Notes: generated by a model from the letters alone, not told the origin. DNA of 64,000 nucleotides from Haematobia irritans (GCF_050003625.1 NC_134399.1:40812671-40876670), one strand, 5' to 3'; counted from the first letter of the stretch, positions 1 to 11,706 are shown. A program made the numbers and translations.

Positions 1-330
1 TACTTTGTTTTCTTTTAGTCTGTGACTGCTTAGGGTATCCAGTGCTAAAAGAAAACAGCCCTATTATTAAATAGCTTTTAACTGGACATGACATAGAAAA
101 TCTGGAAATTCCAGCCCATTCCAGTCCATCTGGCAAACCTATATCCAGCCCTCGCTACCATTTCTCATTATTGCACTACTCTCAATGCATGATCTCACTC
201 CCAAACAAGATTTAAGTAACATCATCTTTACATTAATCAAATTCCACTTTGCCGAGAAAGATCTCTGTACTACACATTAGTTCATCGCATCTGCTGACAA
301 TTTACTCTAATAACAATATTCGTAAAGGCA
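1..330. other. AT-rich stretch, nothing recognised
   Basis: No long open frame, RNA gene or repeat end that I recognise. It ends at the CA dinucleotide that flanks MITE H1. Confidence 0.4.
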
Positions 331-821
331 CACCGAAAAAAAGTAAACTGTTTTATAGGAAGAATAAACTAACTGGTACGAACATTTAACTAAATTTTAT
401 TCCACATTTTGAGATTTCCACAAAGCGTTGTTAAAACCAGGAAACCCTTGTACTTTTTAACTGCAGTTTTCGAAATTACACCCTCTCATAGAAGAAGAAA
501 TTAACTAAAATTAAAGAATAAAATCATTGGCGCCAAATCATGACCATTTTAACCATACAGTAGTTAATTCTAACTATTTTTGGGAATCGTACGAAAATTT
601 TCATTTGCTTTAGTTCATATTGAACTTATATGTACGGTCATTGAACTTTATACTCACGTTTAGTTCCTAAAATGTTTGAGACATACTTAAAAAACGAAAA
701 TTTCGTTGGTCTGTGGAAAATTTTGCAAAAAATAATAAAATTTAACTACAAACAAATAATCTTTTGCAATAAAAATAAGTTTAATTTAGCGTTAGTTTAA
801 CTACGGAAATTTTCTTCTGTG
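331..821. mobile_element. MITE H1 (CACCGAAAAAAA...TTCTGTG ends)
   Basis: A 491-bp AT-rich segment whose ends read CACCGAAAAAAAGT and TTTTCTTCTGTG, flanked on both sides by the dinucleotide CA (329-330 and 822-823). Its interior contains the core GGCGCCAAATCATGACCAT, which recurs inverted in element H2 near 11160. It has no coding capacity. I read it as a non-autonomous DNA transposon in the same broad group as H2, L and the F MITEs. The 2-bp duplication (CA, TG or TA in different copies) fits Tc1/mariner-like integration, but the superfamily is not proven. Confidence 0.5.
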
Positions 822-1149
822 CACATCAGTTTAAGAACGATGAAAAGTTTAACTTAAAATTAACAAAACCTTCATGAAATGTTATCAACCCCTTTTTGAC
901 AAAAATGTCTATAAATTTAATGGCATGTGAACTAAAAATATTACAATGACGCCTATTTTCATGTAGCTCCGTTAGGGTTTAACTGCCAGTTAACAGAAAG
1001 TAAAATGGAAATATCTTCTCTCCGGTTAATTATAACTGAAAATCTTTCAACAGTTAAGCTCCTATCTGCAATATGGAATATATAGGCAAGATGACAGATA
1101 TGTCCATAGCACGGTTTAAAAGTTCGTTAGCTAACGGGACACTAACGGA
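822..1149. other. AT-rich flank of element P, small inverted-repeat MITE remnant
   Basis: A short segment near 957-976 (TTTTCATGTAGCTCCGTTAG) is repeated in inverted orientation just beyond the right end of element P (about 6015-6034). P therefore appears to have inserted into a small inverted-repeat element. The 9-bp target duplication ACTAACGGA is at 1141-1149. No gene is seen. Confidence 0.4.
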
Positions 1150-1369
1150 CAGCGTTACCGTTGTGCCACTATAGTGGCAAATTTGCCACTTTTTTGGCCG
1201 ATGCCACTTTTTTGTGCCAATAAATGTGATACTTTTCCCGATTTTGTGCCACTTTTCCAATAATGTGTGCCACTTTTTCAAAAGTTTAATTTTTGGAAAG
1301 TTTACACCATAAAGAGATGTGTTATTCAAAAAATTTAATATTGTGCACCTACGATAAAAAGCTATCGTC

Positions 1370-2027
1370 CACTGAAAAAAATATTGTCGTGAGGTCAAAG
1401 ATTTCATGTCTTTAAAATACGAATGCAAATTTTTCTTAGCATAGAAAACGTATTTCTCTAATATCAAGTTTTTTTTTCCTTGTCCAAAAAGTCGATAAAC
1501 TTTTCAATGAAGTCGTATTGTCCTTATAATTAAGTGATTTCACTTAAAAATGGGTATCAACACATTAAAGAAAAAATGTTTGGGCTAAGGTCAACTTGAC
1601 TTTAATAATTCAGAAGAATTCTTTAAATTTAATGAAATTGTCTTTAAATTTGTTGTCTTTTTGCATCTTGACTACAAAGCAAAAATTCGTTCAAATATAG
1701 GACATGTTTTTCAACACTTTATTTTAAAGACGTTTTTTACTTGAAACGTAGCATAATTACTACAGGAAGTCCAATCTTAATGTGGAAAATAAAGTTGTCG
1801 TTAACTCGTTTTTAAAGGACTTCGATAGCATATGAAGAACAATAGCTGAAAAAGCGAAAAATTACAATTTGCTTCCTAGAAGCAAGTACACTAAACCCAA
1901 ATTTAAAAGAGAATTGTGTCTTAAAAGTATCCTTACTTGTATTCTTCGCTTCTTTCGCTCGGAATCAATACCAAAATTTTTAAAGAAAATACAAAATCTT
2001 TGGAACCGGGCATACTTTTTTTCAGTG
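1370..2027 (+). mobile_element. MITE G1 (CACTGAAAAAA...TTTTTTCAGTG)
   Basis: A 658-bp element with ends CACTGAAAAAA and TTTTTTTCAGTG, flanked by TC on both sides. Near-identical relatives lie at 48759-49406 (inverted), 49470-50151 and 50393-51047, with a truncated one at 27548-27842. Three of these are flanked by TA. The internal sequence (for example AATATTGTCGTGAGG next to the left end) is conserved between copies. No coding potential. Tc1/mariner-like MITE by its CACTG ends and 2-bp duplication. Confidence 0.65.
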
Positions 2028-2159
2028 TCCATTAATTTTTATTATATGTGAACGGTTATGATTCAATTTAGGTTAGTAAAGCGTATTCTGAATATGTCAA
2101 ATTTGTTGTGGATTTAAATATCGTTTCTATGATAATTAAGAAAATGTTTAAGGTTTGTA

Positions 2160-5100
2160 GAGCGGCTGCAAAGAATAATTGGTGATGGATCCCATGAGAC
2201 CTCAGTTAAAAAAAGATTGCAATCATTCTTGGGGACTGATTGTTCCAGTTCGACAGACTAAATTCTGATATAATAAATTTAACAAAAATATTCTATTATA
2301 AATTTACACAATTTAAAAAAAAGTGAAATTGCAATTAGTGATTTAGCAGATATCGACTATAAAAAAAAAACTTTGTATATTAAAGAATTTACGAAAGATC
2401 ACGAAGCCAAATCACAAACTATTTCAGAAAACATCCCAAATACTGATAAAATTGCAGTTAAAACTTGTATTCTAAAATTTTATCATGAATTAATATAAAT
2501 GACTCAAACATTTTCAATAAAAAAATACAAGAGATAAAACCAGGTCCCAAAACACATAGACAAATCTATAAGATAGTTGGCTACAAAAGAAAACAAGTAA
2601 GTAAAGTCTAAAGTCGGGCGGGACCGACTATATTATACCCTTAACTACTATGTAGACCAAAAATTTGTGTTACCATTTCAACTCCTTCAAATTTGTTGGG
2701 AGTTATTATGAAGGCTTTTATTAGAAATATATATATAATTTATATACAATATGGAGAAAATTTTTTGTACTTCTATAAAATCTATGACTACGAAATCTGA
2801 ACCAATTAGATCAAAAAGCATTTTAAATACATTCTCTGTCGACTGAAGGAAACTCCCAATGAAAATGGGTCTAAAATATGAAACATTCTACTCAACTCTG
2901 GCGTATATATACAAAAATTTGAAGCAAATCAGGCTTCAACTCCGGCTTTTGTGCAAATCGGACGAAATATATATATGGGAGCTATATCTAAATCTGAACC
3001 GAGTTCAAACAAATTTGGCACAGTTAACCATACTTTTAAACGCACTCCTTTTGCAAAATTTTAAGTAAATCAGGGTAAAATTCTGGCTTTTGAGGCCATA
3101 TAAGTGCAAATCGGACGAAAGGTATATATGGGAGCTATATCTAAATCTGAACCGATTTTAACCAAATTTGGCACAGTTAACAATATTATTAAACGTACTC
3201 CTTGTGCTAAATTTGAAGCAAATCAGGGTAAAATTCTGGCTTTTGAGGCCATTCCAAATGGGACAAAAGGTATATATGGTAGCTATATCTAAATCTGAAC
3301 CGATTTTAACCAAATTTGGCACAGTTAACAATATTCTGGCTTCTGAAGCCATATAAGTGCAAATCGGACGAAAGATATTAATGGGAGCTATATCTAAATC
3401 TGAACCGATTTAGCTGATGTTTTGCAGGTTTTACGTGACCGATAAAACATTCAGATGTACGAAATTTGAAGAAGATTGGGTCATAAATACGTGAATTATG
3501 ATCAAATCGGTGATAAATATATATGGCAGCTATATCTAAATCTGAACCGATTTTTTCCAAAATCAATAGCGACTGTCTTTGACCCGAAGAAAGACCCCAT
3601 GCCAAAATTGAGGACGATCGGACTTAAATTGCGAGCTGTACTTTGTGCACAAAATTACATATACAGACAGACGGACGGACGGACACACAGACGGACATCG
3701 CTAAATCGACTCAGAATTTAATTCTAAGCCGATCGGTATACTAAAAGATGAGTCTATGACTATTATTTCTTGGCGTTACATACAAATGCACAAACTTTTT
3801 ATACCCTGTACCACAGTAGTGGTGAAGGGTATAATGATCGTTTAAAAGTATTCGGATAAATGATGAACTAATATCAGACAAATCGCTATGCTGTGAAAAA
3901 CTCAAACACTATTTCTCTAATATATACAGCTCTTCTATCCCCATCCAGAAAACTCAGCGCATAGACAACACCATTAACAATGTTCTTACCGCTATCGAAA
4001 GAAATCCACATAATTTTCACACGGAACACTCTCCCCTCAATATGAGTAAACCACCCAATCGTACTTATACAAACGAAATTTATGCTCTTGTGAAGGAATT
4101 GAATAATAAGAAATCTTGCGGACTAGATGAAATGTCAAATTCCAAAATCCAATACGGAAAAAGCCGGCTAATATAGAAATTACAAACTTAAGACCGATAT
4201 CCCGGCTTTCGAACGTGGGTAAGCTTTTTGAAAAAAATATCAGAGTGAAGATGGACATTGGGGTAAATCCCTCATATATACCAAACCTTCAGTTCGGGTT
4301 TAAGAAAAATCACTCCACAGAAGATGCCTTACTCAAATTCGAAAATGATCTTTATATAAAGTATCTTTGGATGTTGAAAAAACCTTCGACCATGCGAACC
4401 ATAAAGGCATATTATACAAAATGATTCAAATAGGTTTCGATATTTCTATTATTAAAATTGTTCAGTTTCTTTTCCGACAGACTCTTCTGCATACAATTTG
4501 AGGGGGAATATTCCGACTATGGTCCTGTCATGTGCGGAGTGCCACAGGGCTCAATACTTGTCCCCCCACCTATATAATATCTATGTACATGATTTTCCCC
4601 ATAGTTGAGAACCACCTCACAAGAGTGGGACAGTTTTACGATCAATGGGGCATAAGAATTAACGCGTCAAAAAGTGAAGCAATTTGCATTATAAATGCTT
4701 CGGGAAAATGTAAAAACTTTGTTGTCCCAGAAAGTAAAAATTTATGGTATCAACATCCCTTTCAAAAATGATATGAAATATGTTATTTGGGGATAACGTT
4801 TGATAAACTTCTAAAATTCAACACTCACGCAAGGAAAACTCTGAGCAAAGTATATAAATGTTTGTACCTGCTCTCTAAAATATTTTGCAATAAATATCCT
4901 CCGATAAAAAAAAAAAAATCAAATTATTAATATATAAGACAAGCACAAGACCAAGTCTTCTTTACGGATTTCCAATATGGTTTTCGGTATCACCCACAGC
5001 CATGAAAGAGTTTGAGGTTTTGGAGAGAAAACCACTAAGACACTGTGTAGGAGAATATTTTAGATCTAATTGTAAAAGACACTCAAACTACACAATATAT

Positions 5101-5350
5101 GGAGATTGCAAACACCTATAGGATTATACGTTTGCGATGTTCTACGAAAATTTATCACTCGCATTAGCACACATACCAATCTCCATATACAAAACATATA
5201 CCAAACACAAATCAGGTTTAACTGCCTAAATACTTACTACATCTCACACATTGGATTTATAAATGAATTAGGACCAAATTATAATATAATATTCAACACT
5301 CGCTATCAGTTTTATACAAAAGTGAGCCCTAATACTCGTAGAGGATAAAA
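2160..5350 (+). pseudogene. Degenerate Jockey/CR1-like LINE ORF2 (reverse transcriptase)
   Basis: Frameshifted remnants of a non-LTR reverse transcriptase. Before DINE-B1 (2230-2590) the translation contains a pre-RT stretch with KPGPKTHRQIYKIVGYK. After it (from 3838) come a connector region, a NKKSCGLDEMSNSKI segment, RPISRLSNVGKLFEK-like codons, FGFKKNHSTEDALL near 4295 and CGVPQGSILVP near 4535. The next motif expected, the YADD catalytic box, is missing: the sequence jumps from the NIYVHDFP-like segment to a downstream WGIRINASKSEAI segment (about 4650), so an internal deletion removed it. Stops and frame changes are frequent. DINE-B1 (2592-3835) splits the frame. The AT-rich tail past 5350 (to about 5545) may be its 3' UTR. 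The clade is inferred from motif spacing only. Confidence 0.6.
2592..3835 (+). mobile_element. DINE-B1 (DINE-1/Helentron-like, non-autonomous)
   Basis: Starts AACAAGTAAGTAAAGTCTAA with a GC-rich palindromic patch (GGGCGGGACCGAC), continues with degenerate repeats of 'TATATGGGAGCTATATCTAAATCTGAACCGATTT' type, then a GACGGACG microsatellite (about 3665-3690), and ends with a stem-loop (TATACCCTGTACCACAG / TAGTGGTGAAGGGTATA, 3800-3834). This order (5' end, repeats, microsatellite, terminal hairpin) is that of the DINE-1/Helentron group known from Diptera. No flanking duplication is seen, as expected for Helitron-type insertion. It interrupts a LINE remnant. Confidence 0.7.
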
Positions 5351-5999
5351 AATTATAAATTATCTTATTTGTTTAGTACTTCTGTGATCTATTTCTATCA
5401 TTTGTTATTATATATTTTGTTACCATTTGATTTATATTAGTATATAAGAGCTCTTTAGACGCTCACAACATAAAAGCTCCGGGAGCAAGAGCATTATTAA
5501 TTTATATAGTTAATTTTATTAAAATAAATAACGACAACAAAATTACACAACAAAGCATGGAGCTGTAACACAATTATACATTATTAAGATATTACATTAT
5601 AGTACTTAACAAAATTTTCAAGAATAAAAAAAAGCATTGTAAACCATTGTAACCCACAAAAAGGCTCGATAAAGAAAAATGTGTCTAAAAAAAATATGAC
5701 ATAAATGACAAGAAATTGAATAATATAAAATTCTTAGATCCGCATTACTTAAAAACCAATGATCATATAAATTATTTTGTCGTAAATTTGAAGATATAAT
5801 TAAAAGGCCCGATGATTTTATAAACACTGAAAAACAATTTTATAGATCATATTTTTCCAATTCGTATGATTTCGCTAAATATATTTTAATTTGACCTCAT
5901 AGGGGCATTTATTTTTTAAGTTTTTTCGTATAAGTTAATGAAAAGAATGAGCCACTTTTTGTGCCACTTTTTTGACGTTTGCCACTTTTTGAAAATTCC
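5351..5999. other. AT-rich LINE 3' flank and P subterminal repeats
   Basis: Apparently the 3' untranslated part of the degenerate LINE up to about 5545, then AT-rich sequence, then GCCACTTTTT repeats belonging to the right end of element P (5950-5990). No gene seen. Confidence 0.35.
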
Positions 6000-6021
6000 C
6001 AACGGTAACGCTACTAACGGA

Positions 6022-6360
6022 GCTTCATGAAAATGGGGGGTGGGAAATATTCTACCAACTATTATTAACTATAGGAATTGCCAATAAGAAATTGCTATGC
6101 GCTTTCAAGTTCATTTTTCGTAAAAAAATATTTTCTCATACAAAAAAAAAATTGTAGTTAATTGCACTTATTATTTAGAAAGTACTTTACATTTCACAAG
6201 AAGTTATATAGTATGACAAACGAATTTTTAAATACCAGTTAAAAAAATTTTAAGGAATTTTCCATCGTATATTGTAGGCCATGAACTAAACAATTGCTAC
6301 TTAAAATTTGTAAAATTTCCTTTCGAGTAGTTAATTTTCGTTGGAGATACGAAAATGAAC
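6022..6360. mobile_element. MITE fragment split by the ITmD37E insertion
   Basis: The segment up to 6360 ends GTTAATTTTCGTTGGAGATACG then AAAATGAAC. It matches the interior of the MITE copies at 14440-14895 and 15255-15690 (TTAATTTTCGTTGTGGTTACG). The matching end (AAATTTACGAGACACTTTTT...TGTG) resumes at about 8238-8312. The ITmD37E transposon therefore inserted inside an older H-type MITE. Confidence 0.45.
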
Positions 6361-6506
6361 TAAAGGGTGATACGGTCAAAATTTGGTCAATATAAACTTG
6401 ACGTATTTCTTTCAATTTTGCAAACCTGAACACCCCTCATTTTGAATGTGTGTGTGTAGAATGTTGCTCCTATTTTGATTTTGGAATTCATTCTTCAGTT
6501 GTCAAA

Positions 6507-8143
6507 ATGCCGTCCAAGCAAGAAGAGCAGCATATCAAAATTTTGCTCGCGCATCGCGAAAATCGGAGCTACTCGCACGCAAAGCTGGCAAAATCGCTAA
6601 AATTTGCCAAATCAACCGTTACAAATGTAATTAAAGTGTTTGGGGAACGTTTGTCGACAGCCAGGAAGTCTGGATCGGGGGGAAATCGAAAACCGGAAGC
6701 CGCTGAGACGACAAAGAGAGTTGCCGGTAGTTTCAAGCGAAACCCTAACCTCTCTCTCCGAGATGCCGCAAATAAGCTGGGTGTATCGTCTACAACCATG
6801 CATCGAGCCAAAAAACGCGCCGGACTATCGACTTACAAGAAGGTAGTGACTCCAAATTAGGGATCTATAGTACAAACCAATAATCGATTTTTCGACTTTT
6901 CGATTATTGACTTTTAATCAAAAATCGATTTTCGATTATTTTTACCATTCAAAATTCGAATATTCGATTTTTCGTAATCGAATTTCATAGAAATAATGAT
7001 TATACAAAATATTCGATTTTATGAAATCTATTTTGTTTTTGCGAGTTGGAGAGAAATGCAAAAATTAGCGTTCTAGTCAAACATGTTAATTTTTTTTTAA
7101 TTTGTTTAATATATTTTTAAAATGTTAAGTATAAAATTTTTAACATGCACGAATCATTTAAGGAAATTGAAAACACAAAGGATTCATTTAAACCAATTTG
7201 ATATTTAACTTAATCGAATCAATATTTTTATTCTTATTGGTAATAGAATTCTATAAATAAAAATGAAGAAATATCTCGGTATTTTTCAATTAAATTGAAA
7301 CCAAAGAATATGAAAACAGAAAACACCAAAATCGAGTTTTGATAGTCAAAATTAAAAATTCGATGAAAATCTAAAATCGATTTTGCGATTATTTTTAGGT
7401 TAATAATCGATTTTGTTTTTTTTAGATTTTCATGCCAAAATTCGAATAATCGATTAATCGATTTTCGATTTATAGATCCCTACTCCAAATCTCGATGATA
7501 AACAAAATACTACGGCCAAAGCGCGATCCCGGAGGCTGTACACGACGATGCTGACGAAGTTTGACTGCGTGGTAATGGACGACGAAACCTACGTCAAAGC
7601 CGACTACAAGCAGCTTCCGGGACAGGAGTTTTATACGGCAAAAGGAAGGGGAAAGGTAGCAGATATTTTCAAGCACATAAAACTGTCAAAGTTCGCAAAG
7701 AAATATCTGGTTTGGCAAGCCATCTGTACCTGTGGCTTGAAAAGCAGCATTTTCATAGCTTCCGAGACTGTCAACCAAGAAATTTACGTGAAAGAGTGTT
7801 TGAATAAACGTCTGCTGCCTTTCCTGAAGAAACACGGTTGTTCCGTACTGTTTTGGCCGGATTTGGCATAATGGCAAGATGCGATAAAAAGACCATGGAG
7901 TGGTACGCCGCCAACAACGTGCAGGTGGTTCCCAAGGTCAAGAACCCTCCCAACACGCCAGACCTCCGCCCAATTGAGAAATACTGGGCTATTGTCAAGC
8001 GGAACCTAAAGAAGACCAAAAAAACTGCTAAGGACGAGCAGCAGTTTCTGCGGCGAATAAGGTGGACAAGATGGGTGTACAAAATCTGATGGCAGGTGTC
8101 AAGCGTGAGGCCCGGCAATTCGGATTTGGAAAAGCGAAAGCCT
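6507..8143 (+). pseudogene. Broken ITmD37E transposase
   Basis: The reading frame starts at 6507 (MPSKQEEQHIKILLAHREN), within a slightly longer open stretch. The N-terminal half holds a paired-like helix-turn-helix region (SHAKLAKSLKFAKSTVTNVI and SLRDAANKLGVSSTTMHRAK). At 6858 the inserted hAT MITE supplies an immediate TAG stop. The frame resumes after the MITE with the first catalytic aspartate in VVMDDETYVKADYKQLPG (7571 onward), the second in LFWPDLA (codon 7860), then a stop and frameshift, and the glutamate in LRPIEKYW (codon 7976). The D-to-E distance is 116 nt, which is 38 codons plus 2 nt, as expected for a D37E enzyme carrying a small indel. All three catalytic codons survive but no functional protein can be made. 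Its role would have been cut-and-paste transposition at TA. Confidence 0.75.
6858..7482. mobile_element. hAT-type MITE with perfect 12-bp TIR and 8-bp TSD
   Basis: Ends TAGGGATCTATA (6858-6869) and TATAGATCCCTA (7471-7482) are exact inverted repeats. The 8-mer CTCCAAAT flanks both sides (6850-6857 and 7483-7490). An 8-bp duplication with such ends indicates the hAT superfamily. The interior is extremely AT-rich and repeats ATCGATT/TTCGATT motifs. There is no ORF. Element plus one TSD copy is 633 bp, a multiple of three, so precise removal would restore the transposase frame. Confidence 0.8.
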
Positions 8144-8237
8144 AACTGAATATTTTTCCTGAATTTTATACTAATTGAACTTGAAAAAGAAATTTAATTT
8201 GATTTTTTAAATAAACGATTTCACCGATTTACACGCG

Positions 8238-8580
8238 TTTAAAATTGTGGAAAATTCTTGTAATAAATTATTGTAAAAATCTTCTTAAATTTACGAGACA
8301 CTTTTTATTGTGTGTATGTGAGACATTAAGCCAGAAAAGAACAGTGCTTGATGTCAATCATTCACAATTCTAATAATGTTTTTAAGATGTAGATTGTAAA
8401 CGTAGCCTATGATGGTATATTTCAGTATACTTGCTTTCAATTAGAAATTAAAACTTTAGAAGACAAATCCGCAACTATTTTCCTCAAAAGAACACCAAAT
8501 TAAATTAACTAAACTGTCAGACGTAACAAAATCTAATTGTCTTTTCAAAGGCTCCTCGAATTTCATATTATAATTTGCTT
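8238..8580. other. MITE remnant and small MITE-D fragment
   Basis: 8238-8312 is the other half of the H-type MITE split by the ITmD37E element. About 20 bp near 8335 (CAGAAAAGAACAGTG) matches the interior of TA-MITE D. The rest is AT-rich with no recognised feature. Confidence 0.35.
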
Positions 8581-8589
8581 TGAGTATTT

Positions 8590-8760
8590 AGAACAATAAA
8601 ATATTCAAGTTTTATCAAAATCTGAACCGATATTTACAAAAAACAGAGATCGATTCTGACCCAAAGCATATATTGAAGTCGATTGAACTAAAACTAGAAT
8701 CTAGACTTTCGTTACAAAACAGTGTTTACAGGCAGAGGGACATCGCTAAATCGGGTGGCT
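8590..8760 (+). mobile_element. DINE-B fragment
   Basis: Contains AAATCTGAACCGAT, a degenerate repeat unit, and the block GGACATCGCTAAATCG that in full DINE-B copies follows the GACGGAC microsatellite. Both termini and the hairpin are missing. Confidence 0.5.
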
Positions 8761-9886
8761 TTGAGCAATATTGCCAAGCACACCCTGTGTCTGTCTCGTC
8801 TCCTACCGGGTATTGCAAATATATGCACCCTCTTGTAATACCCAGTTCCACCAACTACTACTTTGTTAATTTCATAAATTACATATTCATATTCCCTCAC
8901 TTGTTGTGGCACATGGCATGATACAATACTTAAAATGAAATCTATATTTGCTTATGGCTCTCACTGACATTACCATCCGCAACAACTATTGTTGCACATA
9001 GAAGGATTTTTGTGAAGTTTTACTGTTCGCACCAAGTATCGAACAGCCACATTCCTTCTCAACGTTGACAAGAAGTCTATGACCCAAACGCAATCTGACA
9101 ATCCGATAATCGGACATTGTGTGCAAAAAGTATGAATTTAATATCTCAATAACACATTGAACAAATGTTTTGGCCATTTCACTACATAATGGTCAACAAT
9201 TCACCTTCTTTATTGCTTTATCTCCGTTTCTTCATATTGACTAAATGGCTCACTTGCTGCTAGCCACTGCCTGCCATTGTTGTCCATTGGCCATTAAGAC
9301 GGACTGCTTCTCTTTGTTTGTTTGGACTTTCGTCCAAAAACAAAAATTGCTAACTTCAACAAAATAATGGCGAACAAACAAAAAGGAAAGGCCTCGTCGC
9401 TTCACCGATAACAGAGGCAGCAATATGGTAGTCCTTCTACTGCCACAACATCAGCAATAGCTTTGGCAAGGAGAAGGTAATAGCAGCAAAGTGTCAAAGC
9501 TTAACGCACCATGTTGCCATAATATATGCTCCATTTAACTCTCATAGTCCCTGGTGAAGCCGAGAATGGAGAAGTGTAAACAATTGGCGAATGTTGAAGT
9601 ATTTGGGTAGATGATGATCATTGATATTGGATTTCGGGGTTAATATGGTACGTAAAGCCGTAGCATAGCTCAGTTGTAAAGTCTATGGATAATGTGAGAA
9701 CTTCATTACTATTGAATCCTATAATACACTGAAAAAAATTGGCCTAATATGAATAATTATGCAACCTAAATTTTACATAATATTAAGCATAAATTTCTTT
9801 GAAATAAAGAGATTTTAATTTAAAAAAGTTCATAATTATTGCTTTAAAAATGTTATTATAAATGTTATTATAAATTATTATAAATA
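8761..9886. other. Possibly single-copy intergenic DNA
   Basis: Somewhat less AT-rich than the surroundings around 9000-9560, with no repeat family that recurs in this window. Short open frames here lack splice context or recognisable motifs. Candidate unique flanking DNA useful for anchoring. Confidence 0.35.
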
Positions 9887-11105
9887 TATGGCTCCAAATT
9901 GGATGGACAAATGGGTTTCGGAGTATATTAAAAGACTTGGAACTTCGAATAGCGAAACGATTAATCACTGTAGTGTTTTTCAGTCTGAAATATTTGCAAT
10001 AAGAGAGGTGTCAAATTGGCTGAAAAGTAATGTTCCAATAAATGTTGGCATTAATATATACTCAGACAGTCAACCTGCAATAAAATCCTTTGTGTTCCTT
10101 AACTCGAATACGGCTATCGACTGCCGCAAAACTTTCTACGAGATGACTGAGCAGTACAATATTCACCTAATATGGGTGTCTGGCCATAGGAACATACCGG
10201 GGAACAGCGAAGCAGATGAGTTAGCAAGGCTAGGAACTACCTTACATATTCCAGGGGAACTAGAATCTGCAAGTTCTTTCTGCGTAAGATGGCTGTTATG
10301 ATGGCAAATATTCGATGGGAGAATTGTAAAGGTTGTAACGACACCAAGCAAACATGGCCCCATTTAAACTTAAACCGCACACTAGATATGCTAGTGTTCT
10401 CAAGACGTCAGATATCACTCCTGATATCTGCTATAACGGGTCGCTGCTTGATAGGCGATATTGCAAAAACTATTGGCGCGAAGTATAATGACTATTGTAT
10501 GAGCTGTCATGATGCGGAGGAAAAGGGATCAATTAAACGCCTCTTAGGTTAGGTGGCAGCCCGATGTATCAGGCTCACTTAGACTATTCAGTCCATTGTG
10601 ATACCACATTGGTGAACTTCTCTCTTATCACTAAGTGCTGCCCGATTCCATGTTAAGCTCAATGATAAGGGACCTCCTTTTTATAGCCGAGTCCGAACGT
10701 CGTTCCACATTGCAGTGAAACCACTTAGAGAAGCTTTGAAACCCTCAGAAATGTCACCAGCATTACTGAGGTGGGATAATCCACCGCTGAAAAACTTTTT
10801 GGTGTTCGGTCGAAGCAGGAATCGAACCCACGACCTTGTGTATACAAGGCGGGCATGCTAACCATTGCACCACGGTGACTCCCATAAACACCCCTTGTGT
10901 GAGTGTTCTGCATTTTGTGTAAGGCGTAAGCAAATTTTAGGGGCATATAGCTCTAGATTACTGGCGGACCTGGAAAACGTTAACTTAAGCAGTCTGCTAA
11001 TGTTTTTGGAACAATCTGGTTGGTTCAACAGAAGAAAATAATCGAGAAGGTTCAGCGCTTAAAACTAGAAGTGCCCATATGTAATAGGTACTTTTAGTTA
11101 ATGTG
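9887..11105 (+). pseudogene. 5'-truncated LINE copy 2: RNase H and C-terminus of ORF2
   Basis: Nucleotide sequence closely matches the complement of 22260-23160 in the intact LINE. It begins inside the RNase H domain (APNWMDKWVSEYIK) and retains the E (FQSEIFAIREV), D (YSDSQPAIKS) and H/D (WVSGHRNIPGNSEADELAR) segments, then frameshifts near 10280 and continues to the CMSCHDAEEKG zinc-like motif at about 10500. SINE1 (10546-10885) interrupts it in the sequence AAACRCCYCTT. After SINE1 it continues with the LINE C-terminus and 3' UTR to 11105, where element H2 inserts. The remaining 3' end resumes at 14896. Confidence 0.8.
10546..10885 (-). mobile_element. SINE1: tRNA-derived SINE with LINE-like tail
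   Basis: Read on the minus strand it begins with a tRNA-like head: an A-box-like TGGTGCAATGG and a consensus B box GGTTCGATTCC (complement of GGAATCGAACC, about 10811-10821). An unrelated body of about 190 bp follows. It ends with GTGGTATCACAATGGACTGA...GGGCTGCCACCTAACCT, which is the 3' end of the LINE at 22191-27224. The flanking repeats AAACGCCTCTT (10535-10545) and AAACACCCCTT (10886-10896) are an 11-bp target duplication with two mismatches. It sits in LINE copy 2. Transcription by RNA polymerase III and mobilisation by the LINE are inferred from structure. Confidence 0.85.
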
Positions 11106-11706
11106 CACCGAAAAAAAAGTTTACTATTTTTTATGAAAAATGAACTAACCCATAGTAAGAATGACCATGATTTGGCGCCAAAGATTTTTTTCATCTAGAT
11201 AAGTTCATGATTTTTTTTATAAATTAGTTCATGTATTGCATCGTATTTTAGTTCATTATTACAATGCTGTGGGAAGAATATACTTAAACTCATTCAAAAT
11301 ATTCCTGCTATCCGGAAAAATGAACAATTTTTTGGGAAACCTGTATTAAGAAATTGGTTTGAAATAAACTGTTTGTCAGTATAATTTTCAAAAAAGTAGA
11401 GAAATTGAGGAATCAAAGGTACAACAAGCCTGTATACAACTAAGAAATTTTTCGTACAAAACAAGTCAATTTTCTATAACCACCAGTATTTTATTTCAAA
11501 AAATTATTATTATATTACACAAAACTATGGCTTATGATATACAATAAAGGAAATATTTTTATTCGTACGTTGCATGCAGTTACTTATCGGTAGTTAGTAA
11601 TTGCTTTTTCAAATGTGTAATATTCTATGTTATTAGGACTAAACTAATTAATTTAAATTTCCATGTTTTCTATCCATATGAAAGATATATGTGGCATAAG
11701 TTGCTA

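Larger units (their letters stand above)
1150..6012. mobile_element. Large TIR element 'P' with 9-bp target duplication
   Basis: The left end reads AGCGTTACCGTTG (1151-1163) and the right end is its exact complement, CAACGGTAACGCT (6000-6012). The 9-mer ACTAACGGA lies directly outside both ends (1141-1149 and 6013-6021). Both subterminal regions hold several copies of GCCACTTTTT (about 1186-1290 and 5950-5990), in the same direct orientation at both ends, which is unusual for subterminal transposase sites. The interior is mostly later insertions: MITE G1, a Jockey-like LINE and DINE-B1. No transposase remains. A 9-bp duplication would suit a Mutator-like element, but the ends match no family I can name. 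Confidence 0.6.
6363..8237 (+). mobile_element. ITmD37E-type Tc1/mariner transposon, 3' end lost
   Basis: The left end is AAGGGTGATACGGTCAAAAT preceded by TA (6361-6362). The right part runs through the transposase stop and a short 3' UTR, then switches into flanking MITE sequence at about 8237 without the expected complementary terminal repeat, so the 3' TIR is lost. It carries a broken transposase and is itself interrupted by a 625-bp hAT MITE (6858-7482). Confidence 0.7.

Noticed and set aside
1054..1467. 137-codon minus-strand frame with KKWH repeats
   Set aside because: It spans the P terminus and the start of MITE G1, and the repeats are the GCCACTTTTT motifs.
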